A DNA stretch of 64,000 nucleotides from Acidaminococcus hominis (GTDB taxonomy: Bacteria > Bacillota > Negativicutes > Acidaminococcales > Acidaminococcaceae). This document shows positions 16,432 through 24,084 of the stretch, piece by piece. Each line of letters begins with the position of its first letter. Position 1 is the first letter of the stretch. The position numbers and the translations under genes are program-made. The DNA lies in NCBI RefSeq assembly GCF_021044795.1, contig NZ_JAJNOP010000003.1. One strand, given 5' to 3'. The notes beneath the pieces were generated by a model, which made no database searches, was not told the origin of the DNA, and saw only the letters and a program-made list of their open reading frames with translations.

Positions 16432-17157
16432 TTAGTTTTCTTTGGCAGCTTTCTTTTCTTTTGCGCCGTGCTTATCCTTGTGTTTGTCTTCATGCTTTTC
16501 TTCATGCTTTTCTGCGTGTTTTTCGGCGTGTTTATCAGCGTGTTTATCTTCATGCTTATCGGCATGTTTGTCTTCGTGTTTACCTTCGTGCTTATCGACA
16601 TGCTTAGCTTCGTGTTTATCCTTGTGCTTTTCTTCGTGCTTCTCTGCGTGTTTTTCGGCGTGCTTATCCGCCTTTTTCTCCTGGTGCTGCTTTTCCTTCA
16701 GCTCGGCCTTGGCTGCCGCCCGCAGGTCCTTTTCCTCATGCCCCTGATGTTCATGGTGACCGCAGCCGTGACCGTCTTCTCCATGGTCATGCTTATGGCC
16801 GCAGCCATGACCTTCTTCATGACCGTGATGATGGCCGCAGCCCCCTGGAACGTCGGTGAGCTTGCCTTCCAACAGCTGCTGCACGGCCGCTGCCACATCG
16901 CCTTGGGCCCCTGCGTAAATCTGAATGCCCAGTTGGGTCAGGCCCGTTCTGGCACCTTCTCCCATGCCGCCGCAGATTACCGTATCCACGCCCTGCTCCT
17001 TCAGAAAAGCAGCCAGGGCCCCGTGGCCATGACCCTCAGCGTCCAAAAGCCGCTGATCCGTAATCTTCCCCTCTTCCACCGTTACCAGTTTAAATTGGGT
17101 GCTTTTGCCAAAATGCTGAAAAATTTGTCCTTCTGCAAAAGGAATTGCAATTTTCAT
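16432..17157 (-). CDS. NifX/NafY-like (dinitrogenase Fe-Mo cofactor domain) protein with His-rich and Lys-His repeat tail
   Basis: 241 residues. Residues 1 to about 105 form a NifB/NifX-type cofactor-binding domain (MKIAIPFAEG, FQHFGKSTQF, CGGMGEGARTGL). Next comes a His/Gly/Cys-rich segment with repeated GHGCGH units, then a helical linker. The tail consists of 17 consecutive tetrads of the form xxKH (first two residues mostly Asp/Glu/Ala), followed by a Lys-rich end. The N-terminal domain occurs in many anaerobes without nitrogenase; the tail looks like a metal (Ni, Zn, Co) buffer. The start at MKIAIP is chosen by homology of the domain start. No metal transporter or nif gene is adjacent. 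Confidence 0.85.
   Translation of the reverse strand: MKIAIPFAEGQIFQHFGKSTQFKLVTVEEGKITDQRLLDAEGHGHGALAAFLKEQGVDTVICGGMGEGARTGLTQLGIQIYAGAQGDVAAAVQQLLEGKLTDVPGGCGHHHGHEEGHGCGHKHDHGEDGHGCGHHEHQGHEEKDLRAAAKAELKEKQHQEKKADKHAEKHAEKHEEKHKDKHEAKHVDKHEGKHEDKHADKHEDKHADKHAEKHAEKHEEKHEDKHKDKHGAKEKKAAKEN
16468..16671 (-). repeat. Seventeen 12-bp tandem repeats coding for xxKH tetrads
   Basis: 204 bases consist of 17 in-frame 12-bp units, each ending in Lys-His codons on the minus strand. Units vary at the first two codons (Asp, Glu, Ala, Lys, Val, Gly), and third-position changes show that the array is not freshly expanded. Confidence 0.95.
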
Positions 17158-17272
17158 ATTTTCTGCCTTCTTTCTCAAAAGAAAACCTCTGCCGTGTACA
17201 CAGCACGTCCGTTACTTCAAATGGTAGCACATTTTGGGCAAAAAGTCGAAACAATTCAAATTACAAGCACCC

Positions 17273-18295
17273 TTAGGAGAAATATTTTTCGATACCGTTG
17301 GCAATAGCTTTGGCCAGTTTATCCCGGAAGCTCCGGGAATTCAGTTCCCGCTCCTCCCGGCGATTGGTCATGAACAGCATTTCCACAAGGGTGGCCGGCA
17401 TGGAGCTATGTTTCATCACGTAGAAACCAGCCTGCCGCACCCCCAGGTTTTCGTGGTGCCCCAGCTTCATAAATTCGCGCTGGATGCAGCTGGCAATTTT
17501 CTGGTCATACCAGGTCTTGGGATAATAATAGCTGGAAAAGCCCTGCACGCTCCGGTTGGTACTGGCATTGCAGTGGATGCTCACAAACAGGTCAGAATGG
17601 TATTTTTCTCCCACGTCCACCCGAGCCTGCAATTCCTGTCGGTCCGTAGCATTGGGACCGTACACATCTACGTCCCGTGTGCGGGTCATATGGACAATGG
17701 CCCCTTTGTCCTCCAGCAACTCCTTGACCTTGAGTCCCACCGGCAGGGTGACCTGTTTTTCCGTAAGGCCCGTATCCAAGCCATGGGTTCCCGGGTCCGT
17801 TCCGCCGTGGCCAGGATCCAAGGTAATGATTTTTCCCTTAATGCCGCCCCGGGTTCGGTACCCGTTGACCGCCTTTTCTCCAGGTCCTGCCACAATATCA
17901 AAGACCATTCGCCCCGGCCGGCCTGCTTCCGCATTGGCCTTTAGGTAAAACCCATGGACACTCTTTTTGTCCGGCTCCCGCTTCATAATGACGTGCAAAA
18001 GGGTCCGACGGCTCTCACTTTCCACCCGTACCCGCCGGATGTAGGGGGTATTTTTGGGGTAATAGGTATCCGGCCTGGCTCCGGCAAGCTGACCCTCCAC
18101 AGAAATGGTAATCTCCTCATCGTCCAGGTCCACATCGTAGTCCAAAGGACGGCCGGTATCTAATACAATGCGCAGTCTCTCCTGGGGAACTACGCCATAC
18201 GTAATCGCTTGAATACGGGGTGCCGCCTGTACCCTGCCCATTCCCAGAAGCAGCAGCAGACAGATTCCCCAAATCGATAAGATTCTTCGCAGCAA
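17273..18295 (-). CDS. N-acetylmuramoyl-L-alanine amidase with AMIN domain
   Basis: 340 residues: signal peptide, an AMIN domain (about 25-140, beta-rich, targets peptidoglycan or the septum), then an Amidase_3 catalytic domain from about 155. Zn ligands are in LDPGHGGTDPG (His), LTEKQVTL (Glu) and FVSIHCNAS (His), and the catalytic Glu is in LVEMLFMTN. It cleaves the bond between MurNAc and L-Ala, as in AmiA/B/C of cell separation. The start is TTG with GGAGGAGG six bases upstream, stronger than any nearby ATG. A single gene, divergent from the VanZ-like gene. Confidence 0.93.
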   Translation of the reverse strand: MLRRILSIWGICLLLLLGMGRVQAAPRIQAITYGVVPQERLRIVLDTGRPLDYDVDLDDEEITISVEGQLAGARPDTYYPKNTPYIRRVRVESESRRTLLHVIMKREPDKKSVHGFYLKANAEAGRPGRMVFDIVAGPGEKAVNGYRTRGGIKGKIITLDPGHGGTDPGTHGLDTGLTEKQVTLPVGLKVKELLEDKGAIVHMTRTRDVDVYGPNATDRQELQARVDVGEKYHSDLFVSIHCNASTNRSVQGFSSYYYPKTWYDQKIASCIQREFMKLGHHENLGVRQAGFYVMKHSSMPATLVEMLFMTNRREERELNSRSFRDKLAKAIANGIEKYFS

Positions 18296-18499
18296 GGGTA
18301 TCCTCCTCCAGCTTGTATCTTTATGCGAATCATTCGCATTTACTATTAATTTCTACACTACCATATTTTCCAGCTCCCTGTCAAACCGCGACAGTTCGCC
18401 TTCCCTCCTGTTTTCCAAAATTGATACAAAGAAAACGTTTGTATTTTAGCAATTTGGTGAACTTGTCAAATTATCCCCGCAGGCAGGCTATTTCTGCTT

Positions 18500-18528
18500 T
18501 TTACAGCTTTCTGGGGATATGGTACAAT
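18500..18528 (+). promoter_or_regulatory. Promoter of the VanZ-like gene
   Basis: TTTACA (18500-18505), 17 bases, TACAAT (18523-18528), about 60 bases before the ATG. Confidence 0.65.
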
Positions 18529-18588
18529 AGTTCAGGCGCAGCCTTGGGCTGCCTGAGTGAAAATTTCTCCAGAAAGGCAGGTCCCTCC

Positions 18589-19038
18589 ATGTACAAATGG
18601 CTGCTTCGCAGTTTGACCCTGGGTATGCTGGCCTTTATCTGGGGCCATTCCCTGATGAACGCTTCCGCCTCAGCCTCAGAAAGCGAAACGGTTCTCCACT
18701 GGACCTTGTCCCTGGGGAGTTTTCTCCCCGGACTGGCCTATTTGAACATCTACGCCATCCGGAAGTTGGCCCACCTGACCGAATTTGCCCTTTTGGGCCT
18801 GCTGCTGCGGCTTACAGGCGGCACCTTTCAGCCCCCCAGAGGCCCCCGTTGGGCTTTTTTCTGCGGCGCTCTTGCCGCAGCCCTGGATGAAACCCTTCAG
18901 CTTCTGTCCCCAGGCCGCAGCGCCCAGGTCAGCGACGTTCTTTTGGACAGCCTGGGCGTCCTTGCCGCCATTTTATTCTACAAACTGCTGCAGCGGCTCA
19001 AAGGCCCTGCTGCAAGGAGGAAAACACATGACAACTAA
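18589..19038 (+). CDS. VanZ-like family membrane protein
   Basis: 149 residues with about four hydrophobic segments. The family motifs RKLAHLTEFALLG and DETLQLLSPGRSAQVSDVLLDSLG identify the VanZ domain (VanZ contributes to low-level teicoplanin resistance; most homologues are uncharacterised). I chose the ATG at MYKWLLRS; a much longer upstream extension of the same frame overlaps the promoter and has no signal. The next small gene begins inside its last codons behind AAGGAGG, so the two are co-translated. Confidence 0.85.
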   Translation: MYKWLLRSLTLGMLAFIWGHSLMNASASASESETVLHWTLSLGSFLPGLAYLNIYAIRKLAHLTEFALLGLLLRLTGGTFQPPRGPRWAFFCGALAAALDETLQLLSPGRSAQVSDVLLDSLGVLAAILFYKLLQRLKGPAARRKTHDN

Positions 19039-19309
19039 AACTACGGCAGCCGCTGCCGACGAACTGATAGAGGTTCTGGTGCAGATGGGCTACCCCGCCG
19101 AATTCGGCCAGCTGCTGGCCGCCCAGCTGGGCACGGAAAACACCATCACCCGGCTCACCCAGTATCTGATTCACGTCCAGCCCAGCAGTGCTGAAGAAAT
19201 TGCCGATGAAATGCTGGCCATTTGCGAAGAACGGGACAAATGGGTAGAAAAGAAGAAAAACGAATATTACAACCAGCAGGTCAATGCCTGGCTGAACCGG
19301 GACCGGTAA
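19028..19309 (+). CDS. Small conserved-looking protein of unknown function
   Basis: 93 residues, predicted helical, with Ala-rich N-terminus, a LVQMGYPAEFGQLLAAQLG segment that resembles a three-helix UBA-like unit, and a charged C-terminus (EERDKWVEKKKNEYY). AAGGAGG lies eight bases before the ATG. It overlaps the VanZ-like gene by 11 bases. I do not recognise a function. Confidence 0.75.
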   Translation: MTTKTTAAAADELIEVLVQMGYPAEFGQLLAAQLGTENTITRLTQYLIHVQPSSAEEIADEMLAICEERDKWVEKKKNEYYNQQVNAWLNRDR

Positions 19310-19330
19310 GCAGCCCGTTTCCAGCTACAT

Positions 19331-19378
19331 AAAAAAGGATCTTTCTTTGTCAGCAGACAGAGGAAGATCCCTTTTTTT
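19331..19378. terminator. Bidirectional terminator between the small gene and trkH
   Basis: AGGATCTTTCTTTGTC pairs (with minor mismatches) with GACAGAGGAAGATCC, flanked by an A-run and a T-run. Confidence 0.85.
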
Positions 19379-19385
19379 ACCCTTT

Positions 19386-20763
19386 TTAGTTGCGATTCCA
19401 AGTTTTGGGGTAGAACAGGATCAGCATGGGAAGCAGCTCCAATCTGCCTGCCAGCATATCAAAAATCAACACCAATTTGGAAAAAGGCGCATAAGCGCTG
19501 AAGTTCTGGGTAGGTCCCACACCGGCCAGCCCAGGGCCGATATTGTTCAAGGTGGCGGCCACCGCCGTAAAGTTGGTTTCAAAATCAAAATTATCCAGAC
19601 TGACCAGCAGCACGGAAATGCCAAAAATCAGACAGTAGGTTACCAGAAAAATATAAATGGAGTTCAATACTTTGCTGTCCACCACTTTGCCATCCATCCG
19701 AATCCGCTGGATTCCGTGAGGATGAATCAGCTGTTCCATTTCCAAATGAATGGATTTGAAAATCAGCACAATCCGGCTGACCTTCACACCGCCGCCAGTG
19801 GAACCGGCGCAGGCTCCCACAATCATCAGCAGCACCAGGATGCATTTGGCAAAGCTGGGCCACAGGTCAAAATCCACCGTGCTAAAACCCGTAGTGGTCA
19901 TAATGCTGGCCACCTGAAAAAAGGCAGCCCGCAGGGCTTCTTCCAACGTAGAGAAATAGCTGTGGATCTGCCAGGTCACCAGGAGTCCCGCAGCTGCAAC
20001 AATGGAAAGATAGGCCCGTACTTCTTCCAGGCGGAAGGCTTCCTTGGCCTTCCGAATGAGCATCAGGTAATAGTAGCTGAAGTTGACCCCAAAAGCAATC
20101 ATAAAAATGGTAATAATCCACTGTTGAAGGGGCGTATAGTCGGCGCAGCTGCTGTTGACAATGCCAAAGCCGCCGGTGCCGGCAGTGCCAAAGGTAATGC
20201 ACAGGTTATGGAACCAGTTCATCCCCGTAAGGGCCAGAAGGCAAATCATAAGTAAGGTCATGCCCAGGTAGATTCGGTATAGCACGATGGCCGTGTTTCT
20301 CACCCGGGGTACAAACTTGGAAACGTCCGGTCCGGGACTTTCAGCCTTCATCAGATTCATTTGGGTGCCGCCGGTACTGGAAGGCACCAGCATCAGGATA
20401 AAGACCAGCACCCCCATGCCCCCTATCCAGTGGGAAAAGCTCCGCCAAAAAAGCGAAGTATGGGACAGGGCCTCCACATCCGGCAGGATGGAAGAGCCGG
20501 TAGTGGTAAAGCCGGAAACAATCTCAAACAGGGCATCAGGAAAGGCCTACCGCCACAAAACCTTCTCGTTGGTAAATGGTCCGGTTTTCCACCTTCCGGC
20601 GTCTGGCCGTATAGCCCAGAACCATGGCAATGAGAGAAAGTGCAAAATAGACCATTCCCTGGTCTTCATGGTAGATCAGGGAAATAATGCAGGGCAGGAG
20701 CATAATCATCCCCTCGGTGGCGAGGATCCAGGACAGCACCTGTCCAATGACAGGATAATTCAT
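19386..20763 (-). pseudogene. trkH: Potassium uptake protein TrkH, disrupted
   Basis: The gene starts normally behind AAAGGAG with 75 codons of TrkH N-terminus (MNYPVIGQVLSWILATEG to REGFVAVGLS), then meets TGA at 20536-20538. The rest continues in another frame from PDALFEIVSGFTTTGSSIL, with all remaining pore loops (TFGTAGTGGFG, ASIMTTTGFSTVDFD, TLNNIGPGLAGVG) to the C-terminus. Compared with TrkH of other species, about 20-22 residues (the helix before the first pore loop, GALPF region) are missing between the two parts, so a deletion of about 60-67 bases that is not a multiple of three is the likely cause. It lies 17 bases after trkA. A sequencing or assembly error cannot be excluded. Confidence 0.8.
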
Positions 20764-20780
20764 GATAAGATGCTCCTTTG

Positions 20781-22136
20781 CTAGGCCAAAATGTTATAGA
20801 TATCATGGAAGCCCAGGTGGACGGTCACTACAATGACTGTATCCCCCACATGGAATTCATCTTGGCCGCCAGGAATAATCAGACGCCCGTTGCGTACAAT
20901 ACCGGCAATCAGGACCCCTTCCTTGATTTTCATATCCACCAGCTTTTGGCCAATAATCATGGACTCCTTGTCAATCAAAAATTCCAAGGCCTCTACCCGC
21001 CCGTTCATCAGCCGATACAAGGTTTCCACGTTGGATTCCATGCTGTTGCCGGCGGCCCGGACGTATTGGACAATCTGCTGGGCTGTAAGTTTTTTAGGGT
21101 TTACCACGCTGTCCAACTGCAAGCCTTCGATAACGTCCCCGAAGTCCACGTGATTCACCTTGGTTACCACTTTTCCTTCCATCTGCTTCAAGGCATACAT
21201 GGAAAGGATGGCATTGACTTCGTCCATACCGGTACAGGCTACAAAGCCGTCCATATTCTCAATATGTTCTTCTTTTAACAACTCTTCTTCGGTGCCGTCC
21301 CCGCAGTCCACGGTAACCCCCGGCAGGCCTTCCACCAATTCTTCACAGCGGTCCATATCCTTTTCAATGATTTTCACATTGATCCGGTTGTCCCGAAGGA
21401 TTTTGGACAGGTAATAGGTGATATCCCCGCCGCCTACAATCATCACGTCCTTGCACTTGTTGGTGCGCACGCCGATTTTCTTGAAGAATTCCTGGGCGTC
21501 CGCCGGCATGGCAATGATGGTCAGAATATCCCCGGCCTGGATTACCGTATCCCCATGGGGGACCATAATCTTATTGTTCCGCTCGATAATGCACACCAAT
21601 AGATTGGTGGTAAGAGGAGCCAAAGCCTTCAGGGATTTGCCCAAAAGGGGAGAATTGCGCGGGACCCTAAAACGCAGCATATCAATGCGATCCTTGGCAA
21701 AGCTAAAGATTTCAATAGCTTGGGGAAAATTCAGCAGCCGGGCAATTTCCTTAGCAGCTTCCAGTTCCGGATTGATGGTCATGGACAGATTCAGCCCCCG
21801 CTGAAGGAAATGGCGCTCCGCCGAATAATGGGGACTCCGTACCCGGGCAATGGTATGGCATCGGGTATTGTTCAGTTTGGCAATGACGCAGGTTAACAGG
21901 TTGACTTCATCGCTTTCGGTTACGGCAATCAGCATATCCGCGTGTTCTAAATCCGCCTGGCTCAGCACCGTAAAGCTGGAACCGTTCCCCACGATTCCCA
22001 TGACATCGTAATTGGTAGAAATATTACGAATCAAGCTGGCATTGGTATCGATTACCGTTACATTATTATTCTCTTGAATCAGCTGGGTGGTGATGGTTCG
22101 CCCAACTTTTCCGCACCCCACAACAATAATCTGCAT
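20781..22136 (-). CDS. trkA: Trk potassium uptake regulatory subunit TrkA
   Basis: 451 residues with two tandem RCK units. Each has a Rossmann NAD-binding fold (MQIIVVGCGKVGRTITTQL, and DVMIVGGGDITYYLSKIL near residue 230) followed by a TrkA-C domain. TrkA gates the TrkH/TrkG K+ channel in response to nucleotides. The start at MQIIVV matches the family; upstream codons are dropped. TAGGAG lies 11 bases upstream. It forms an operon with the broken trkH, so its partner may be non-functional or encoded elsewhere. Confidence 0.95.
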   Translation of the reverse strand: MQIIVVGCGKVGRTITTQLIQENNNVTVIDTNASLIRNISTNYDVMGIVGNGSSFTVLSQADLEHADMLIAVTESDEVNLLTCVIAKLNNTRCHTIARVRSPHYSAERHFLQRGLNLSMTINPELEAAKEIARLLNFPQAIEIFSFAKDRIDMLRFRVPRNSPLLGKSLKALAPLTTNLLVCIIERNNKIMVPHGDTVIQAGDILTIIAMPADAQEFFKKIGVRTNKCKDVMIVGGGDITYYLSKILRDNRINVKIIEKDMDRCEELVEGLPGVTVDCGDGTEEELLKEEHIENMDGFVACTGMDEVNAILSMYALKQMEGKVVTKVNHVDFGDVIEGLQLDSVVNPKKLTAQQIVQYVRAAGNSMESNVETLYRLMNGRVEALEFLIDKESMIIGQKLVDMKIKEGVLIAGIVRNGRLIIPGGQDEFHVGDTVIVVTVHLGFHDIYNILA

Positions 22137-22248
22137 TTTCGCTAAACTCCTACTTTTCTTGTTATGAAAATAACTATACACTACCTCTATAAAAAAAGCT
22201 AGAGAATATTAGGCTATTAATGTAACAAAGTTTATAAATCTATGTTAG

Positions 22249-22743
22249 CTAGTCATGAATCCGGCCTTCCAGCAGCTGGCCCAGAAGAACCCCGGCCATA
22301 CCGGTAAGCCATTGGAAGGGCAAAAACGCAGCCAGGACCGGCGGTAGCATGGCAGGCGGCAGCTGGAGCACCAACAATTGGCCCAGGCTAAGACACAGGC
22401 CCAGGACCAGGCTTTTCACCGCCGGAGCCCAAAACAGGGTCCAGCGCAAACTCTTTCTGCGCCCTGTCAGCTCCACATAAATCCCGTTGCCCAAAAAAAT
22501 CACTGGAATCAAAAAGGGCTGAATATGCCCCTGAAAAAAAGCAATCACCGGCAGCGCCAGCGCAGTGACCCAGGCAAGCTGGGAGGAGGTATACCGGCTG
22601 CTGAGAAACAGTACCGTATTGACCAGCGTCCCTATCAGCAAAGTCAAGACCGGCACCGGCAGGGGCAGTACCAGCCGCAGCTGCTGGGAAAGTGCCCCTA
22701 CTGCCAACAGCAGGGCTCCCCGCACCAATAGTTTCACTTCCAC
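22249..22743 (-). CDS. Small integral membrane protein, possibly an ECF-type substrate-binding subunit
   Basis: 164 residues with five to six hydrophobic segments and few charges outside loops (SSRYTSSQ, ELTGRRKSLRW). Size and topology resemble S components of energy-coupling factor transporters, but I see no diagnostic motif, so this is only a suggestion. The start is GTG behind AAGGGAGA. A single gene, divergent from the acyltransferase. Confidence 0.6.
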   Translation of the reverse strand: MEVKLLVRGALLLAVGALSQQLRLVLPLPVPVLTLLIGTLVNTVLFLSSRYTSSQLAWVTALALPVIAFFQGHIQPFLIPVIFLGNGIYVELTGRRKSLRWTLFWAPAVKSLVLGLCLSLGQLLVLQLPPAMLPPVLAAFLPFQWLTGMAGVLLGQLLEGRIHD

Positions 22744-22920
22744 AAAACCGTCTCCCTTCTTGCAAGAATCTGAGAAAAATCAGCGAAAAAGAAAATACTC
22801 CGTAAGAAACCAGAAAAACCTCTTGTTCTTCTTTCCGGAGATACTTATAATGATTAAGTTAGCATAAATTTCCTGGTTTTGCCTGGTTTGCAGGCACCGG
22901 GAGTAAGCCTGGAGGTTTTC

Positions 22921-24015
22921 GTGAGAAAGCGCAATCCCATATTTGATAATCTGCGGGGCATCTGTATGCTGGGGGTCATTGCCATCCACGTAGGCAGTAT
23001 GGCCGTCAGTGCGGAAGCTGCCACCCCGTTTTTGGTTCTGATCACCAATATTCTGAGCCGCTACAGCGTGCCCACCTTTTTTTTCATTTCGGGCTACGGG
23101 CTATTTTACACCCATCCCCTGGAAGAACCCTTTTCCTATGGCCGCTTCCTTCAGAAAAGGCTAAAAAGCATAGCCCTCCCCTATGTGGTTACCTCTCTAT
23201 TATACATCTGTTATTACAGTTTTACTTCACAAAATCCTAACCTATTGCTGCCAGAGAATGTTTTGTTCTGTCTTTTCTTTGGCACCGGCGTCTACCACAT
23301 CTATTTCCTGGTGATTCTGCTCTGGTTCTACATCCTGTTCCCCCTGTGGCGAGGGATGATGCGGGTTCTGGAAAAAATGGGCCTGAAGCTGGGCATGGCT
23401 ATTTTGTTTGTTTTACAGGTGGCCCTGTACCAATTCAGCTTTGTGTTCTGGTCCTATCCGGACTGGATTGCAGACAATCCCGTGCTGCTGAACCTGTGCC
23501 AATACCGGCTGAACTACTTTCCGTTTTTCTATCTGTTCGTATTCATGCTGGGCGGGGTCATTGCCCGGCACTACGGCGCCTTTGACAGACTGCTGACCCG
23601 GCATAAGCTGCCCATAGCCCTGTTCTTTGGGCTCAGCGCCAGCTTTAATACCTGGCTGTTCTACCGCTGGACCAACCTGTGGGGCATGCCCTATGAAGAT
23701 ACGGTCAATTACCTGCAGCAGCTAAGCCTGCCTGGCCTGGTGTTCACCCTTGCCTGTATCCTGTTCTTCAGCCTGCTGCTGAAACAGGGCTGGTATCCCT
23801 GTAAAACCGCCCTGCGGAAAATGTCCGACCGTTCCTTCCTGATTTATCTGGTCCACCCCTTCTTCATCGACCAACTGGAACTGGTAACGAACAAACTGTT
23901 TGGCTCCCTGGAACACGTTTCCATTGCCCTATTCTATGTAATTATCTTGTTCATCTCTTACCTGTTCGCCGTGCTTTGGCACCGGCTGCGCAGCTCCAAG
24001 GCCAAGGCAGCCTGA
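22921..24015 (+). CDS. Acyltransferase family 3 membrane protein
   Basis: 364 residues, about ten transmembrane helices. The N-terminal RNPIFDNLRGICMLGVIAIHVG carries the Arg and His typical of the Acyl_transf_3 family, and the C-terminal SFLIYLVHPFF is also typical. Members O-acetylate or O-acylate cell-surface sugars. The start is GTG five bases after GGAGG, which fits better than the more distal ATG. A single gene with its own terminator; the acceptor is unknown. Confidence 0.88.
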   Translation: MRKRNPIFDNLRGICMLGVIAIHVGSMAVSAEAATPFLVLITNILSRYSVPTFFFISGYGLFYTHPLEEPFSYGRFLQKRLKSIALPYVVTSLLYICYYSFTSQNPNLLLPENVLFCLFFGTGVYHIYFLVILLWFYILFPLWRGMMRVLEKMGLKLGMAILFVLQVALYQFSFVFWSYPDWIADNPVLLNLCQYRLNYFPFFYLFVFMLGGVIARHYGAFDRLLTRHKLPIALFFGLSASFNTWLFYRWTNLWGMPYEDTVNYLQQLSLPGLVFTLACILFFSLLLKQGWYPCKTALRKMSDRSFLIYLVHPFFIDQLELVTNKLFGSLEHVSIALFYVIILFISYLFAVLWHRLRSSKAKAA

Positions 24016-24030
24016 GCTTTCTCAAAGACA

Positions 24031-24063
24031 AACCCCATCCGACCCGATCGGATGGGGTTTTCT
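24031..24063. terminator. Bidirectional terminator between the acyltransferase and pyk
   Basis: AAACCCCATCCGA, five-base loop, TCGGATGGGGTTTT. Confidence 0.88.
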
Positions 24064-24084
24064 GCAGCCTGAAAGGTTCCAGGT

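Noticed and set aside
16468..16671. Tandem 12-bp repeats considered as a CRISPR array or regulatory iterons
   Set aside because: The repeats are contiguous without spacers, keep the reading frame exactly and code for xxKH units; no cas genes are nearby.
16442..16747. Cys/Ser/Leu-rich frame on the plus strand over the repeat tail
   Set aside because: It is the reverse complement of the Lys-His repeat array, which gives a repetitive peptide by chance.
18220..18588. Upstream extension of the VanZ-like protein
   Set aside because: The extension overlaps the amidase gene and its own promoter and does not look like coding sequence; the ATG at 18589 gives a normal VanZ-like protein.
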